DNA from: a virus
IMG/VR virus record: IMGVR_UViG_3300042398_000516
Location: 1-24,454 of that record
Length of the DNA stretch: 24,454 nt
Strand: one strand, 5' to 3'
How positions within the stretch are numbered: position 1 is the stretch's first letter; every line of letters starts with the position of its first letter. Below, one piece after another: positions 6,649-13,483 of this stretch. Position numbers and translations under genes: made by a program. Under the pieces are notes generated by a model that searched no databases, was not told the DNA's origin, and saw nothing but the letters and a program-made list of their open reading frames with translations.

Positions 6649-7833
6649 TCAGTTTGCAGTTAAGTCACGGAAATCATCCATGACGGGTTTTACGACCATC
6701 TCTGGCCGCTTATCGGTGGCGGGTGCCACTGATGGCTTGCCCTCGCTGCGGGTGATCTGCTCTTGCAGGTTCGCCCAACGCTTGGGGTTTTCTTTGAATA
6801 TCTTCTCGGCCTTTGTGGGGCTGATTAGCTTGAAGTCGTAGACCTGATCGTCACGCATGCGGAAGGTCTTCTTCATCATCTCCTCGACGGCTGTTGCGTC
6901 CTTCCAGTCACGGTTGCCAGCGCGGCCCGCGACCAGCTTGTATCCAGTGACAGGCTGACCCGCGAGCAGGCGACGCTCCGCTTCTGCACGCACAGCCTTA
7001 CACCACTGCTCGACCAGTTCAACCTTCGACAGTGCCACAGGCAAGTAATTGTCGCTGGTATCGGGCGTGACCTCCTGCGGCACCAAATCGGCGAAGTCGC
7101 TCAGGTCCGCCGCGCCGACCACCTCGGCCATCTCGGCGCGCAGGGCTGGGCATGTCGCCTTGGCCTTGCAGAACTTGCATTGCTTCTCACCCGGCACAAG
7201 CGCAGGGTCTTCCCACCGCACCTTGTCCGCCGCGTGGCGAACATCCTCACCGAAGGTAAGTAATTCACTTACTGGGATGCTGTATTCGCTGACGTGGTTC
7301 AGACGCGGCTGGTGGATGACCATCGTGACCGTGTCGAAGTCGCCGATGAGGTCGTATTCGTTCAGCGCACCGAGGGCGTAAATCATGAGCTGCGGGTTGT
7401 TGTCCGCATCGACCCTGACACCCATGCCGTATTTCAGGTCAATGATGATGATCTCGCTGCCTTTGATGATGATGGCGTCAGACGTGCCGCCTGCGCCTTC
7501 TTCTCCGGTCAGGTGGCCGATGCCGACGCGCTTCTCAACCATAAGCTCGCCGCCTTCAGCATACTCACGGACGAGCTTCATATAGTCCTTGACGTGGTCA
7601 ACCATCGTCTGGTCGATGGTGAAGTCGAAGCCGTCAACAGTGGCTGGCTTGCCAATCAACAGCGCGGGGTCTGCGCCGCTGATGAGGCACTCTGACGCAA
7701 TCTCATGCGCCAGTGTCCCTTCGGCGGCAAACGAGCTGCTGCTGTCAGGGAACGGTGCCTCAAGCGCGACGCTGCCGTGGCAGACCATCCAGCGATGTGC
7801 GCCAGACGGGCTTAATTTGGCGTGGATGCTCAC
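6649..7833 (-). CDS. DUF2800 RecB/Cas4-like nuclease
   Basis: A 394-aa DUF2800 protein. N-terminal S-P-S-G-A-H-R-W-x3-C (C19) is followed by G-T-L-A-H-E-I-A (39-46), then the nuclease core T-S-D-A-I-I-I (D119), I-I-D-L-K-Y-G (D132, K134) and Q148. Three cysteines, C219, C222 and C228, with C19 make the four-Cys pattern of RecB/AddB/Cas4 iron-sulfur nucleases. It probably processes DNA ends for recombination with the adjacent ssDNA-binding protein. GTG start overlapping the upstream gene as GTGA; the nearest purine-rich site, GAGG, is about 11 nt upstream. The C-terminal 150 residues are helical and less recognisable. Confidence 0.92.
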   Translation of the reverse strand: MSIHAKLSPSGAHRWMVCHGSVALEAPFPDSSSSFAAEGTLAHEIASECLISGADPALLIGKPATVDGFDFTIDQTMVDHVKDYMKLVREYAEGGELMVEKRVGIGHLTGEEGAGGTSDAIIIKGSEIIIIDLKYGMGVRVDADNNPQLMIYALGALNEYDLIGDFDTVTMVIHQPRLNHVSEYSIPVSELLTFGEDVRHAADKVRWEDPALVPGEKQCKFCKAKATCPALRAEMAEVVGAADLSDFADLVPQEVTPDTSDNYLPVALSKVELVEQWCKAVRAEAERRLLAGQPVTGYKLVAGRAGNRDWKDATAVEEMMKKTFRMRDDQVYDFKLISPTKAEKIFKENPKRWANLQEQITRSEGKPSVAPATDKRPEMVVKPVMDDFRDLTAN

Positions 7834-8354
7834 TTCGCCAGCGCCTCTTGCATGAGGGCGACCAGTTCAGGCAGCAAGGCTGGATCGATCATGGATGCCT
7901 TAGCCACACCGAAGCGGGACAGCATCTCTTCCATGACCGGCTTGCCACGCACCTCCACGACCTTCAGGACCATCGGCCGCACGTCGGCTTCGAAGTCGAG
8001 CGTGGCGATTGGCAGGTCAACGACCTCCAGCTCTTCGTCCTCAGAGGCCGATGCCGCAGGGGCAGGGGTAGAAGAGGGTTCCGTCGTCGTTGGCTGGCTC
8101 TCGGAGACTTCCGCAACTGGCGCACTCTTGGGGGCCGGAGTAGGGTCCACGGGTGCGGCTTCGGCTACCTCCACCTCAACGACCGCAAGCGCCGCCGGAT
8201 TGATGTCGGCGTCCTCGGAAACGTGTACGTTGCCGACGGGGTGGGCAGCACTGTTGAGCAGACCACCATTGTTGCCGCGCAGGCTGGCACCGATGGCCAA
8301 CAGCTTGTCGGCCACTTCGGGGATACTGTTGCCTGTTACTTCGATCTTAATCAT
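7830..8354 (-). CDS. Two-domain protein with Ala/Pro/Glu-rich linker, function unknown
   Basis: In 174 aa it has a short N-terminal domain ([13 protein letters not shown]), a linker from about 60 to 115 rich in Ala, Pro, Ser, Thr and Glu, and a C-terminal domain with [25 protein letters not shown], then P-A-L-L-P-E-L. That C-terminal pattern (long helix, F-G-x-A-K-A-S, helix) recurs in phage proteins next to ssDNA-binding and recombination genes, but I cannot name a function. ATG start with AAGGA about 9 nt upstream. It lies directly before the DUF2800 nuclease, suggesting a partner in end processing or strand annealing (inference). Confidence 0.8.
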   Translation of the reverse strand: MIKIEVTGNSIPEVADKLLAIGASLRGNNGGLLNSAAHPVGNVHVSEDADINPAALAVVEVEVAEAAPVDPTPAPKSAPVAEVSESQPTTTEPSSTPAPAASASEDEELEVVDLPIATLDFEADVRPMVLKVVEVRGKPVMEEMLSRFGVAKASMIDPALLPELVALMQEALAK

Positions 8355-8357
8355 CTA

Positions 8358-8651
8358 TCAGTTTCCTTTTTTCAGTTCTTCAATAGTTTCGTCGCGCGTG
8401 GCAAGCATGAGTTCGAGTACGTCGATTTTATGCTGCAACTCGCAAAGCTCGTCGTCGAGCCGATTGGCGTCGCGTTCAAAGTCGGCGGCGCGCTCCCTTG
8501 CGGCTTCAAGTTCTTCGTCAAAGTCGATGTACACCTCTTCCAGACGCTCGCCCAGCACGATGGCCAGCTCTGCGGAGGGATTGTACTTCGCCTCTTCAAG
8601 AAGTTTGCTGTCCTCGCACATGCGATAGCGGCTGCGGTCTAAAAGTTCCAC
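8358..8651 (-). CDS. Acidic coiled-coil protein, function unknown
   Basis: This 97-aa protein is almost entirely predicted helix, with strongly acidic heptad-like segments (L-E-E-V-Y-I-D-F-D-E-E-L-E-A, R-L-D-D-E-L-C-E-L-Q-H-K-I). It probably dimerises as a coiled coil. GTG start at 8651 supported by AGGGAG 7 nt upstream, inside the end of the preceding 56-aa gene, which it overlaps by 13 nt; an internal ATG at 8621 has no comparable site. Role unknown. Confidence 0.8.
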   Translation of the reverse strand: MELLDRSRYRMCEDSKLLEEAKYNPSAELAIVLGERLEEVYIDFDEELEAARERAADFERDANRLDDELCELQHKIDVLELMLATRDETIEELKKGN

Positions 8652-8809
8652 GGTTCTGCTCCCTGTTGCTTCGCCAGCTTGCGCGCCTCGCGCTTGCCTG
8701 ACACGGTAAATGCGGCCACGTTCGAACGGCGTCCGTCCGCGATCCGGTTGATGTAGAGGGTTGGCGGGTACCGATTGGTACCCGACGTGTATTCTGCGGC
8801 TAAAATCAT
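8639..8809 (-). CDS. Small 56-aa protein, function unknown
   Basis: A complete ATG-to-TAG frame fills what otherwise looks like a 154-nt gap. The start overlaps the upstream gene's stop as ATGA. The protein begins M-I-L-A-A-E-Y-T-S-G and continues through I-N-R-I-A-D-G-R-R-S-N-V-A-A-F to a basic helix K-R-E-A-R-K-L-A-K-Q-Q-G and the end P-W-N-F. Alternating hydrophobic residues followed by a basic helix suggest a small alpha/beta nucleic-acid- or protein-binding fold. The family is not recognised. Its 3' end carries the ribosome site of the next gene. Confidence 0.78.
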   Translation of the reverse strand: MILAAEYTSGTNRYPPTLYINRIADGRRSNVAAFTVSGKREARKLAKQQGAEPWNF

Positions 8810-9123
8810 GCCTTCCTCGCTACGACCTTCACGGTCGTGTAGCCCTTGGCTACTTTCTGGTTCTTGCTGAACCAGCGTCCGTCAACGCCCAGCTCGCGGA
8901 GCTTGGCTTCGGCTGCCTTGGCGTCGAGCGACGAACGCTCGGCGACCGTAGACACGGTGGCGCGGAAGGTGTTGCCTTCGACAGCGCCTTCGCCGCCATT
9001 GATGAGGATGCCGATGAGATTGGCCTCGACTGCCTTCAGTTCGGCAATCTGAGCCTTGATGTCGCCCAGACGGTCAGCGATTTGGCCGCCGAGGTCAAGA
9101 ACGGTGTTAGGTTGTGTAGCCAT
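8806..9123 (-). CDS. Conserved phage-type protein, function unknown
   Basis: The 105-aa protein has a helical N-terminal half (L-G-D-I-K-A-Q-I-A-E-L-K-A-V-E-A-N-L-I-G) followed by a beta-rich half (G-N-T-F-R-A-T-V-S-T-V-A-E-R, then W-F-S-K-N-Q-K, then T-T-V-K-V-V-A-R). This helix-then-sheet layout is seen in small phage proteins near recombination genes, but I cannot assign a role. It is the first gene after the promoter at 9157-9185, with the shared ACCAACAAC leader and AAGGGA about 9 nt before the ATG. Confidence 0.82.
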   Translation of the reverse strand: MATQPNTVLDLGGQIADRLGDIKAQIAELKAVEANLIGILINGGEGAVEGNTFRATVSTVAERSSLDAKAAEAKLRELGVDGRWFSKNQKVAKGYTTVKVVARKA

Positions 9124-9140
9124 TAGTAATTTCCCTTCGT

Positions 9141-9185
9141 GTTGTTGGTGACACGGTCTCTAAACCAGTTCGTTGCAGGCGTCAA
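9141..9185 (-). promoter_or_regulatory. Early promoter P1 with conserved leader
   Basis: Read leftward: -35 TTGACG (9185-9180), 17-nt spacer, -10 TAGAGA (9162-9157), 7 nt, then the leader ACCAACAAC (9149-9141) and the ribosome site AAGGGA. The 29-nt -35 to -10 region differs from P2 at only two positions. It should drive the recombination and replication block 8806 to about 561. Confidence 0.75.
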
Positions 9186-9190
9186 CCCCC

Positions 9191-11275
9191 TTACGTGTAA
9201 AAAATTACAATGCCGTTCTTTATTTCTATCAACGGGTCTTTACGCTTGACCAGCGACTGGATCGCACGGTCCAGATCGCGGCGGCGCAGGTCGCGCTTCG
9301 GCGGCTCTGGCTTCGTCATGGCGGCAAAGCACTTGTCGAACAGTTCGGTCAGTGGCGCACGCTCAACGCCCGCATACTGGTCCTCGATAATCTCAAGCAC
9401 GTGGCGCTCATGTGGGCCGAAGCGTTGGGCCTTTGGACCCGTCTCCTGAACCACCGGCACAGGCACGTCAGCCTCGACGGCAACGCAGCTCGTGATTGGG
9501 TCGCCATCGGCGTCCACGCCGACGACTATGGTTTCCAGACGGAAGCCCCACTTCAGGCCGTCATCGCCGTCCTTCATCTTCGTGATGCGCAGCTCGCGTG
9601 TGCCGTTCTCATACTTCAAGACCTCAAGCTCGGCGTCGGCCGCCGCACGCTTGCCTGACCAGCCGCGCACGCCCTTCGACGCGTCCTTGCCGCTGTGGTC
9701 CACCATTAGGATCGTCGCGCCTGTGGCTGTCTCCAATGCGCGTGCGTTGGCCAGCGCCAGACCGACGTCCTCGGAGCTGTTCTCGTTCGCGCCGGGCGTG
9801 ACCTGCGCCATCGTGTCAACGATGATGACGTCCGCGCCGCCTGATGCTGCCACAGCCGCAGCCAGTTCGGTCACGTCCTCGGACAGCAGGAAGTTCGGCG
9901 GCACGGTCAGCAGGCCGATGTCAACGTCGGCCGGATCAATCTTGTGGTGCTTGAGGTACGCCTTCAGACGCTTGCTCATGCCCTTACCGCCCTCGGCGGC
10001 GATGATTAGCACGCGGCCCTTCTTCGTACGGTTACCGCGCCACGCGATGCCCATAGCGATTGCGTAAGCCATGTCGATGGCGACAAAGGTCTTGCCTGAG
10101 CCTGACGCGCCGAACAGCACGATAAGCCCAGCGTCAGGCAGCACGTTCTTAATCAGCCAGCCGCCCGGCTCCATCATGATGCTGACGGCGAGTGACGTGA
10201 TCGGGAAGCGGCCCGTATACTCTTCGGGTGTGAACATGCCGAGTGCAGGCGTGGCGGCAACCGCGCTCATTGCTGTGCGCAGATCGTCAACGGTTGCCGC
10301 CAAGGTGGGGCGCGGGGTGGATGATGCGCCAGCCTCCTTTGCCATCTTGATGACGGACGCCATAGTCACCTGACGGTGGCCCGAACCCTTGCGGCGCTCG
10401 AAACTGTCCCATTGCGTCCGTAAACCTTCCTCGCTGGGGTACTTCGACCCCTGCGCCGACCAGTCGTTCCATATCTCAAAGCCAGTGTCGTCACCATCGC
10501 ACTCGTGGTGCAGGGCCATGCCGACCCTAATCCAGTCTTCGCGGGGCATGTCCGCGTCGAGCACGGACAGCAGTTCCTCCATCTGGGAGATGCTCAGGCC
10601 GATCTTCGGCTCGCGGCCGACCATGAAGTCGTCAGGGTCAGCCACGCGTTGCTGTGTCGCGGGGAAGCGCGCCGCGCAGAGCGGTGCCACCAGCGTGTCC
10701 AGATCGGCGATGGTGTCCTCAAGGCCGAGTAGGTCGGTGTATGGCATGGCGTTGCCGGTGAAGGTCACAAAGCCGTTGCTGGTGAAGACTTCAAAGCCGT
10801 AGGGGTTGCCCTCGGTTGGCGACTTACGGTTGCCATAGGAGCCACGCACGAAGGCACGGACGCCCATGCCGCTGGGCGAGTACTCGGCGTAAGTCGAGCT
10901 GGCGATGCGCTCGATCTCTGGCGGCAGCTTACCCTGCGCGTCAACGCAGTTGTCGAAGTCGAGCGCAGTGATGCCGAACTCTGGCATGAGCGCCAGACCG
11001 ATGCCGGTGAAGCCACGGCGCGCGGCCGCGTCGCGGGCTGCGGCGAAGGTGGTCATGCGGCCACGGTCGTCAATGCCGCCCTGCTTGCCGTGGCGCTTTC
11101 CGCCGTCGGCATAGTAAGGCACCTTCAGCGGCTTGCCGTTGGGGTTGTCGGGGTCTTGTTCGAACCGCCAGATTAGCCAGCCCTGTAGCTCCCGCAGCTC
11201 GGCGGGGGCCAACACGGACGTGTTGTGCGGTGTAATTGGTTGCACGTTGCCCACAGGCGGTCCCTCCTCGCTCAT
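9191..11275 (-). CDS. Primase-helicase: AEP-like N-terminus, PriCT-2, RepA-type ATPase
   Basis: A 694-aa fusion. Residues 25-200 resemble a bifunctional primase/polymerase (AEP) domain, with G-K-P-L-K-V-P-Y (48-55) and the catalytic-type I-T-A-L-D-F-D (102-108). Residues 230-300 match PriCT-2 (E-D-W-I-R-V-G-M-A-L-H-H, then I-W-N-D-W-S). Residues 380-590 are a RepA/DnaB-like ATPase with Walker A G-A-S-G-S-G-K-T (389-396), Walker B V-I-I-V-D (483-487), V-D-H-S-G-K (525-530) and R-G-W-S-G-K-R-A-A-A-D (537-547). It would open and prime the replication fork. The start is ATG at 11275, 4 nt after the repressor-like gene; a TTG at 11293 lies inside that gene and is less likely. Its 3' end carries a possible operator of P1. 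Confidence 0.93.
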   Translation of the reverse strand: MSEEGPPVGNVQPITPHNTSVLAPAELRELQGWLIWRFEQDPDNPNGKPLKVPYYADGGKRHGKQGGIDDRGRMTTFAAARDAAARRGFTGIGLALMPEFGITALDFDNCVDAQGKLPPEIERIASSTYAEYSPSGMGVRAFVRGSYGNRKSPTEGNPYGFEVFTSNGFVTFTGNAMPYTDLLGLEDTIADLDTLVAPLCAARFPATQQRVADPDDFMVGREPKIGLSISQMEELLSVLDADMPREDWIRVGMALHHECDGDDTGFEIWNDWSAQGSKYPSEEGLRTQWDSFERRKGSGHRQVTMASVIKMAKEAGASSTPRPTLAATVDDLRTAMSAVAATPALGMFTPEEYTGRFPITSLAVSIMMEPGGWLIKNVLPDAGLIVLFGASGSGKTFVAIDMAYAIAMGIAWRGNRTKKGRVLIIAAEGGKGMSKRLKAYLKHHKIDPADVDIGLLTVPPNFLLSEDVTELAAAVAASGGADVIIVDTMAQVTPGANENSSEDVGLALANARALETATGATILMVDHSGKDASKGVRGWSGKRAAADAELEVLKYENGTRELRITKMKDGDDGLKWGFRLETIVVGVDADGDPITSCVAVEADVPVPVVQETGPKAQRFGPHERHVLEIIEDQYAGVERAPLTELFDKCFAAMTKPEPPKRDLRRRDLDRAIQSLVKRKDPLIEIKNGIVIFYT
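9197..9208. promoter_or_regulatory. Possible operator GTAAAAAATTAC upstream of P1
   Basis: The sequence has GTAA/TTAC symmetric ends around an A-run. It lies 12 bp upstream of the P1 -35, within the last codons of the primase-helicase gene. The identical 12-mer occurs 11 bp upstream of the P4 -35. It could be an operator or an A-tract UP element. Confidence 0.4.
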
Positions 11276-11279
11276 GGTT

Positions 11280-11486
11280 TTAGTTAGATGCAAAGAGAGC
11301 GGTCAGCTCTGGCTTAAACAGCTCCACGCGTGGGATGTCAAACAGCTTCTCGATCTCTAGTGCGCGGTTGGCTGGCACCCAGCCCTTGCGCAGCCAGACA
11401 TATACCGCCTGATGCGATACGCCGAGCTTGGCGGCGAGCGGATTTGCGCCGCCCGCCATGTCGATGGCTTTCTGAATGCCTGTCAT
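11280..11486 (-). CDS. YdaS/Cro-like HTH regulator
   Basis: The 68-aa protein has a Cro/YdaS-type helix-turn-helix: A-I-D-M-A-G-G-A-N-P-L-A-A-K-L-G-V-S-H-Q, then A-V-Y-V-W-L-R-K-G-W-V-P, the usual turn before R-A-L-E-I-E-K-L. Such proteins repress phage promoters. The start ATG at 11486 has TGGAG 6 nt upstream; an ATG at 11498, overlapping the upstream stop as TAATG, would add four residues and is the alternative. It sits in the leftward operon just before the primase-helicase gene. No divergent repressor or integrase is in the window, so an early-gene switch is more likely than lysogeny control. GTAAAAAATTAC upstream of P1 and P4 is a candidate target. Confidence 0.88.
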   Translation of the reverse strand: MTGIQKAIDMAGGANPLAAKLGVSHQAVYVWLRKGWVPANRALEIEKLFDIPRVELFKPELTALFASN

Positions 11487-11497
11487 TTCAATCTCCA

Positions 11498-11704
11498 TTA
11501 TGCGGCCAGCTTCTTGCCGATGCGCGCCTCGACGGCGTGCCGCAGCATGAGCGGCGACGTAATCCATATCTTGGACACAGTGCGGTAGCGTTGCGTGAGC
11601 TGGCTCAGTTCCATATCGGCCTGACGCAGTTGCTCGGCCAGACGGTCGCGCTTGACAAGCGCCTTGCGGGCGTCGGAGAGGACGATGTCGATGGTGTCGG
11701 TCAT
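11498..11704 (-). CDS. Small coiled-coil protein, function unknown
   Basis: A 68-aa protein that is mostly helical: a heptad-like stretch A-L-V-K-R-D-R-L-A-E-Q-L-R-Q-A-D-M-E-L-S-Q-L then a basic C-terminus ending R-I-G-K-K-L-A-A. ATG start overlapping the upstream stop as ATGA, and TAATG overlap with the longer start of the HTH gene. Family not recognised. Confidence 0.75.
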   Translation of the reverse strand: MTDTIDIVLSDARKALVKRDRLAEQLRQADMELSQLTQRYRTVSKIWITSPLMLRHAVEARIGKKLAA

Positions 11705-11904
11705 TTGAAAACCTTCCCCTTGGGGCCGATGCAGCCGGTCTTTGGGTTACGGAAGTGGCCTTGCGCTATTATCGCCTTCAAGTTGGCAACCCGCGCGTCG
11801 GCTTCGTCAAGCTCTCTGTAGAGCGCGTCGATGAGATGTGTTCGCTCTATTATTACGATCTTTGCGCGGCGCAGTGCGCCCCACGGATTGATAACGTCCA
11901 TCAT
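11701..11904 (-). CDS. Small protein with helical core and basic tail, function unknown
   Basis: The 67-aa protein begins M-M-D-V-I-N-P-W-G-A-L-R-R-A, has an amphipathic helix L-I-D-A-L-Y-R-E-L-D-E-A-D-A-R-V-A-N-L-K, and ends with a Gly/Lys-rich tail (N-P-K-T-G-C-I-G-P-K-G-K). Start ATG with GAGGGG 8-9 nt upstream, located in the 3' end of the 28-aa gene. Not recognised. Confidence 0.78.
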   Translation of the reverse strand: MMDVINPWGALRRAKIVIIERTHLIDALYRELDEADARVANLKAIIAQGHFRNPKTGCIGPKGKVFK

Positions 11905-11905
11905 G

Positions 11906-11992
11906 TCAGTTTCCCCTCATTGTGTGATAGATGCTCCAAACTGCGAATATGAGCGCCGCAGAGAAGGCGAGTGTGATAAGTTCGTGTAGCAT
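11906..11992 (-). CDS. 28-aa single-pass membrane micro-protein
   Basis: A complete ATG-to-TGA frame preceded by GAGGGGAGACAGACA, an excellent ribosome site. The peptide is M-L-H-E-L-I-T-L-A-F-S-A-A-L-I-F-A-V-W-S and then I-Y-H-T-M-R-G-N: one 18-20 residue hydrophobic span with a short positive tail, so the C-terminus is probably cytoplasmic. It fills the gap between 54-aa and 67-aa genes. Membrane micro-proteins of this kind can be lysis or superinfection-exclusion factors, or modulators of host membrane complexes; nothing here decides which. Confidence 0.7.
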   Translation of the reverse strand: MLHELITLAFSAALIFAVWSIYHTMRGN

Positions 11993-12005
11993 TGTCTGTC
12001 TCCCC

Positions 12006-12170
12006 TCAGTGTAACGTGCCGTCTGGGTCGTTGGCGACATTATAAATCGCCCGCTGTATGGCCTCGTGCATGGTGATGATGTCTTCGCTCTCGGCGGCGA
12101 TGTATGACGCCTCCGTGAATATATCGGCCAGCACGGCGTTAACCTTCGCGGCGAGTTCTTTTTCATCCAT
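12006..12170 (-). CDS. Acidic 54-aa protein, function unknown
   Basis: Start ATG at 12170, chosen because GGGA lies about 8 nt upstream within the shared ACCAACAACGAAGGGA leader; longer in-frame starts would run through that leader. The protein is a single acidic helical unit (M-D-E-K-E-L-A-A-K-V-N-A-V-L-A-D-I-F). Not recognised. It is the first gene of a subgroup leading to the HTH regulator and primase-helicase. Confidence 0.75.
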   Translation of the reverse strand: MDEKELAAKVNAVLADIFTEASYIAAESEDIITMHEAIQRAIYNVANDPDGTLH

Positions 12171-12184
12171 GTGTATGTCCCTTC

Positions 12185-12206
12185 GTTGTTGGTCCGTATG
12201 CAATAC
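12185..12206 (-). promoter_or_regulatory. Fifth copy of the early leader (P5), promoter unclear
   Basis: Read leftward, ACCAACAAC (12193-12185) is followed directly by GAAGGGA and the ATG at 12170. Seven nt upstream of it is GTATTG (12206-12201), a poor -10, and I see no good -35. It may be a weak or activator-dependent promoter, or a conserved mRNA element without its own promoter. Confidence 0.45.
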
Positions 12207-12232
12207 ACAAGTTGATTGCGGATGAAAAGCCC

Positions 12233-12460
12233 CTACGGCAAAATAATTGATGACTTCGGCTGCGGCGCTTCGCCGCGATGCAGATTGTCCTCGATGCTCT
12301 CGATGATGCCGCCGACAAAGCCGCTGGCGAAGCGCAGGGTGCCGATGTCAGCAGGCCCAGCGGTGCGCGTGGCGACGTCTATGCCGCTCTGCATCGTTGT
12401 CAGCATCTCAATGACGGCTGCCTTCTCGGCCTCGACTGCGGCGGTTATCTTCTTGCTCAT
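12233..12460 (-). CDS. 75-aa protein, function unknown
   Basis: Start ATG at 12460 overlaps the upstream stop as ATGA; an earlier in-frame start lies inside the upstream gene. N-terminal helix M-S-K-K-I-T-A-A-V-E-A-E-K-A-A-V, a middle G-T-L-R-F-A-S-G-F-V-G-G-I-I-E-S-I-E-D-N and a polar tail. Last gene of the P2 group before the P5 leader. Not recognised. Confidence 0.72.
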   Translation of the reverse strand: MSKKITAAVEAEKAAVIEMLTTMQSGIDVATRTAGPADIGTLRFASGFVGGIIESIEDNLHRGEAPQPKSSIILP

Positions 12461-12777
12461 CTCGATAGGTTCCAATCTACTAAGCGCAGCGTGCGCGGTG
12501 GTATGCTCGACACGCGCTGGACGGCGGTGTCGGTGATCTTGACGCTGTGCGCGTACTGTATGGCGGCGAGCTGCTGCTCAGGCGTCATCGGCCCGTGCGT
12601 TCGGCCAGAGGCCAAGATCGCGGCGCACAGGTTCTTCGATCCGAAGAAGGCGTCCTCGATAATCTGGCGCATCTTAGGTTCGAGGCCGATGGGCGACTTG
12701 TCGGGGCCGTCACTGATTGGCGTCCTGCTCTTCTTGGGGGCGGGTGCGATGCGCCGCTTGGCGTGCGCGCCGCTCAT
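12457..12777 (-). CDS. Basic 106-aa protein, function unknown
   Basis: It has a basic, Pro-rich N-terminus (A-K-R-R-I-A-P-A-P-K-K-S-R-T-P) and a more ordered rest with M-R-Q-I-I-E-D-A-F-F-G-S-K-N and M-T-P-E-Q-Q-L-A-A-I-Q-Y-A. The basic arm suggests nucleic-acid binding. ATGA overlaps on both sides place it in one unit with its neighbours. Not recognised. Confidence 0.72.
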   Translation of the reverse strand: MSGAHAKRRIAPAPKKSRTPISDGPDKSPIGLEPKMRQIIEDAFFGSKNLCAAILASGRTHGPMTPEQQLAAIQYAHSVKITDTAVQRVSSIPPRTLRLVDWNLSR

Positions 12778-13007
12778 GCGTTGAACTCAACGTCAAAGGC
12801 TTCCGCGACCGTTAGCTGGCCGTGCCAATCTTCGAAGGCGTCGTCGTCCTCGCTGCGAAATTCGCACCACAGGTCGGTCAGATACTCTTCGCGGATTAGC
12901 TCAAGCTGCTCTTCGTGTTTAAGCGAAAATTCGTCGAACTCCTTGGCGTGCGCAACGGCCTCCACCATCAGTGCAGCGGTACGTTCGTCTTTGGTCCAGT
13001 CCATCAT
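12774..13007 (-). CDS. Acidic 77-aa protein, function unknown
   Basis: First gene behind promoter P2, with GAGGA about 8 nt before the ATG. Rich in Asp and Glu (F-R-S-E-D-D-D-A-F-E-D-W) with helical segments M-V-E-A-V-A-H-A-K-E-F-D-E-F and E-E-Q-L-E-L-I-R-E-E-Y. Such acidic early phage proteins are sometimes DNA mimics that block host enzymes; that idea rests only on composition. Not recognised. Confidence 0.75.
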   Translation of the reverse strand: MMDWTKDERTAALMVEAVAHAKEFDEFSLKHEEQLELIREEYLTDLWCEFRSEDDDAFEDWHGQLTVAEAFDVEFNA

Positions 13008-13021
13008 TTTGTAGTCCTCTT

Positions 13022-13066
13022 GTTGTTGGTGAGACTGTCACTAAACCAGTTCGTTGCAGGTGTCAA
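13022..13066 (-). promoter_or_regulatory. Early promoter P2 with conserved leader
   Basis: Read leftward: consensus -35 TTGACA (13066-13061), 17-nt spacer identical to that of P1, -10 TAGTGA (13043-13038), 7 nt, leader ACCAACAAC (13030-13022), then GAGGA and the ATG at 13007. The promoter lies within the last codons of the DnaA-like gene, and its -10 includes that gene's TAG stop. Confidence 0.78.
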
Positions 13067-13286
13067 CAGGCTTATTTAACGCATGCACGATGGTGGTATG
13101 GCAGCGGTTCATTATCCTGCCGATCTCATTCGTTGAGTAGCCCTCCTCTCTGAACATCAGGATGCACAGGCGGCGCACGCCGACCAGATGCTTGAGCCGC
13201 GAGGGGCCGAGGATGTCATGCACCGTGTAGCCGTGCTCGCTTGCGATGGCGTCGATAGCGGCGAGGTTCTTTTCTCTGGGTGTCAT
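13041..13286 (-). CDS. Stand-alone DnaA domain IV-like DNA-binding protein
   Basis: The 81-aa protein resembles the C-terminal DnaA-box-binding domain of DnaA without its AAA+ part. V-R-R-L-C-I-L-M-F-R-E-E-G-Y-S-T-N-E-I (37-55) is followed by G-R-I-M-N-R-C-H-T-T-I-V-H-A (56-69), matching the G-x-x-F-G-G-R-D-H-T-T-V signature with Cys for Asp. Similar small proteins occur in alphaproteobacterial phages and may bind DnaA-box-like sites to regulate host or phage replication. ATG at 13286, overlapping the upstream micro-gene as ATGA, with AAGGAT about 8 nt upstream. Its 3' end contains P2. Confidence 0.85.
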   Translation of the reverse strand: MTPREKNLAAIDAIASEHGYTVHDILGPSRLKHLVGVRRLCILMFREEGYSTNEIGRIMNRCHTTIVHALNKPVDTCNELV

Positions 13287-13351
13287 TGATCCCAATCCTT
13301 ATTGTTTTTGAACATGTAGGCCAGAAGCCGGTCGATGATGCGGCGTATCAA
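13283..13351 (-). CDS. Possible 22-aa basic peptide
   Basis: A TTG start overlaps the 41-aa gene's stop as TTGA, and the frame ends exactly in an ATGA overlap with the DnaA-like gene. The peptide is M-I-R-R-I-I-D-R-L-L-A-Y-M-F-K-N-N-K-D-W-D-Q in sequence. It could serve mainly to carry ribosomes across the gap. The junction geometry is the only support. Confidence 0.4.
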   Translation of the reverse strand: MIRRIIDRLLAYMFKNNKDWDQ

Positions 13352-13473
13352 TCCCACCAATCTTCCTCCATCTCTTTGCGATCTTCGGCGGTGAGCGGAG
13401 GGCGCGTTGCGAAGAGGTAGGCGGTGAGGGCTGCCAGCCCAAGGACCACGAAGAATAAAGGTGTGTCGCTCAT
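13348..13473 (-). CDS. 41-aa single-pass membrane protein
   Basis: Start ATG with AAGGAG 6 nt upstream, one of the best ribosome sites in the window. The peptide starts M-S-D-T-P-L-F-F-V-V-L-G-L-A-A-L-T-A-Y-L, a clear membrane helix, followed by R-P-P-L-T and an acidic tail E-D-R-K-E-M-E-E-D-W-W-D. The C-terminus is probably cytoplasmic by the positive-inside rule. Function unknown. Confidence 0.75.
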   Translation of the reverse strand: MSDTPLFFVVLGLAALTAYLFATRPPLTAEDRKEMEEDWWD

Positions 13474-13483
13474 TTGTTGCTCC

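Noticed and set aside
7713-8642. Long plus-strand frames (309 and 268 codons) opposite the 174-aa and coiled-coil genes
   Set aside because: Low-complexity Ser- or Phe/Val-rich translation, no ribosome site, opposite to operon direction.
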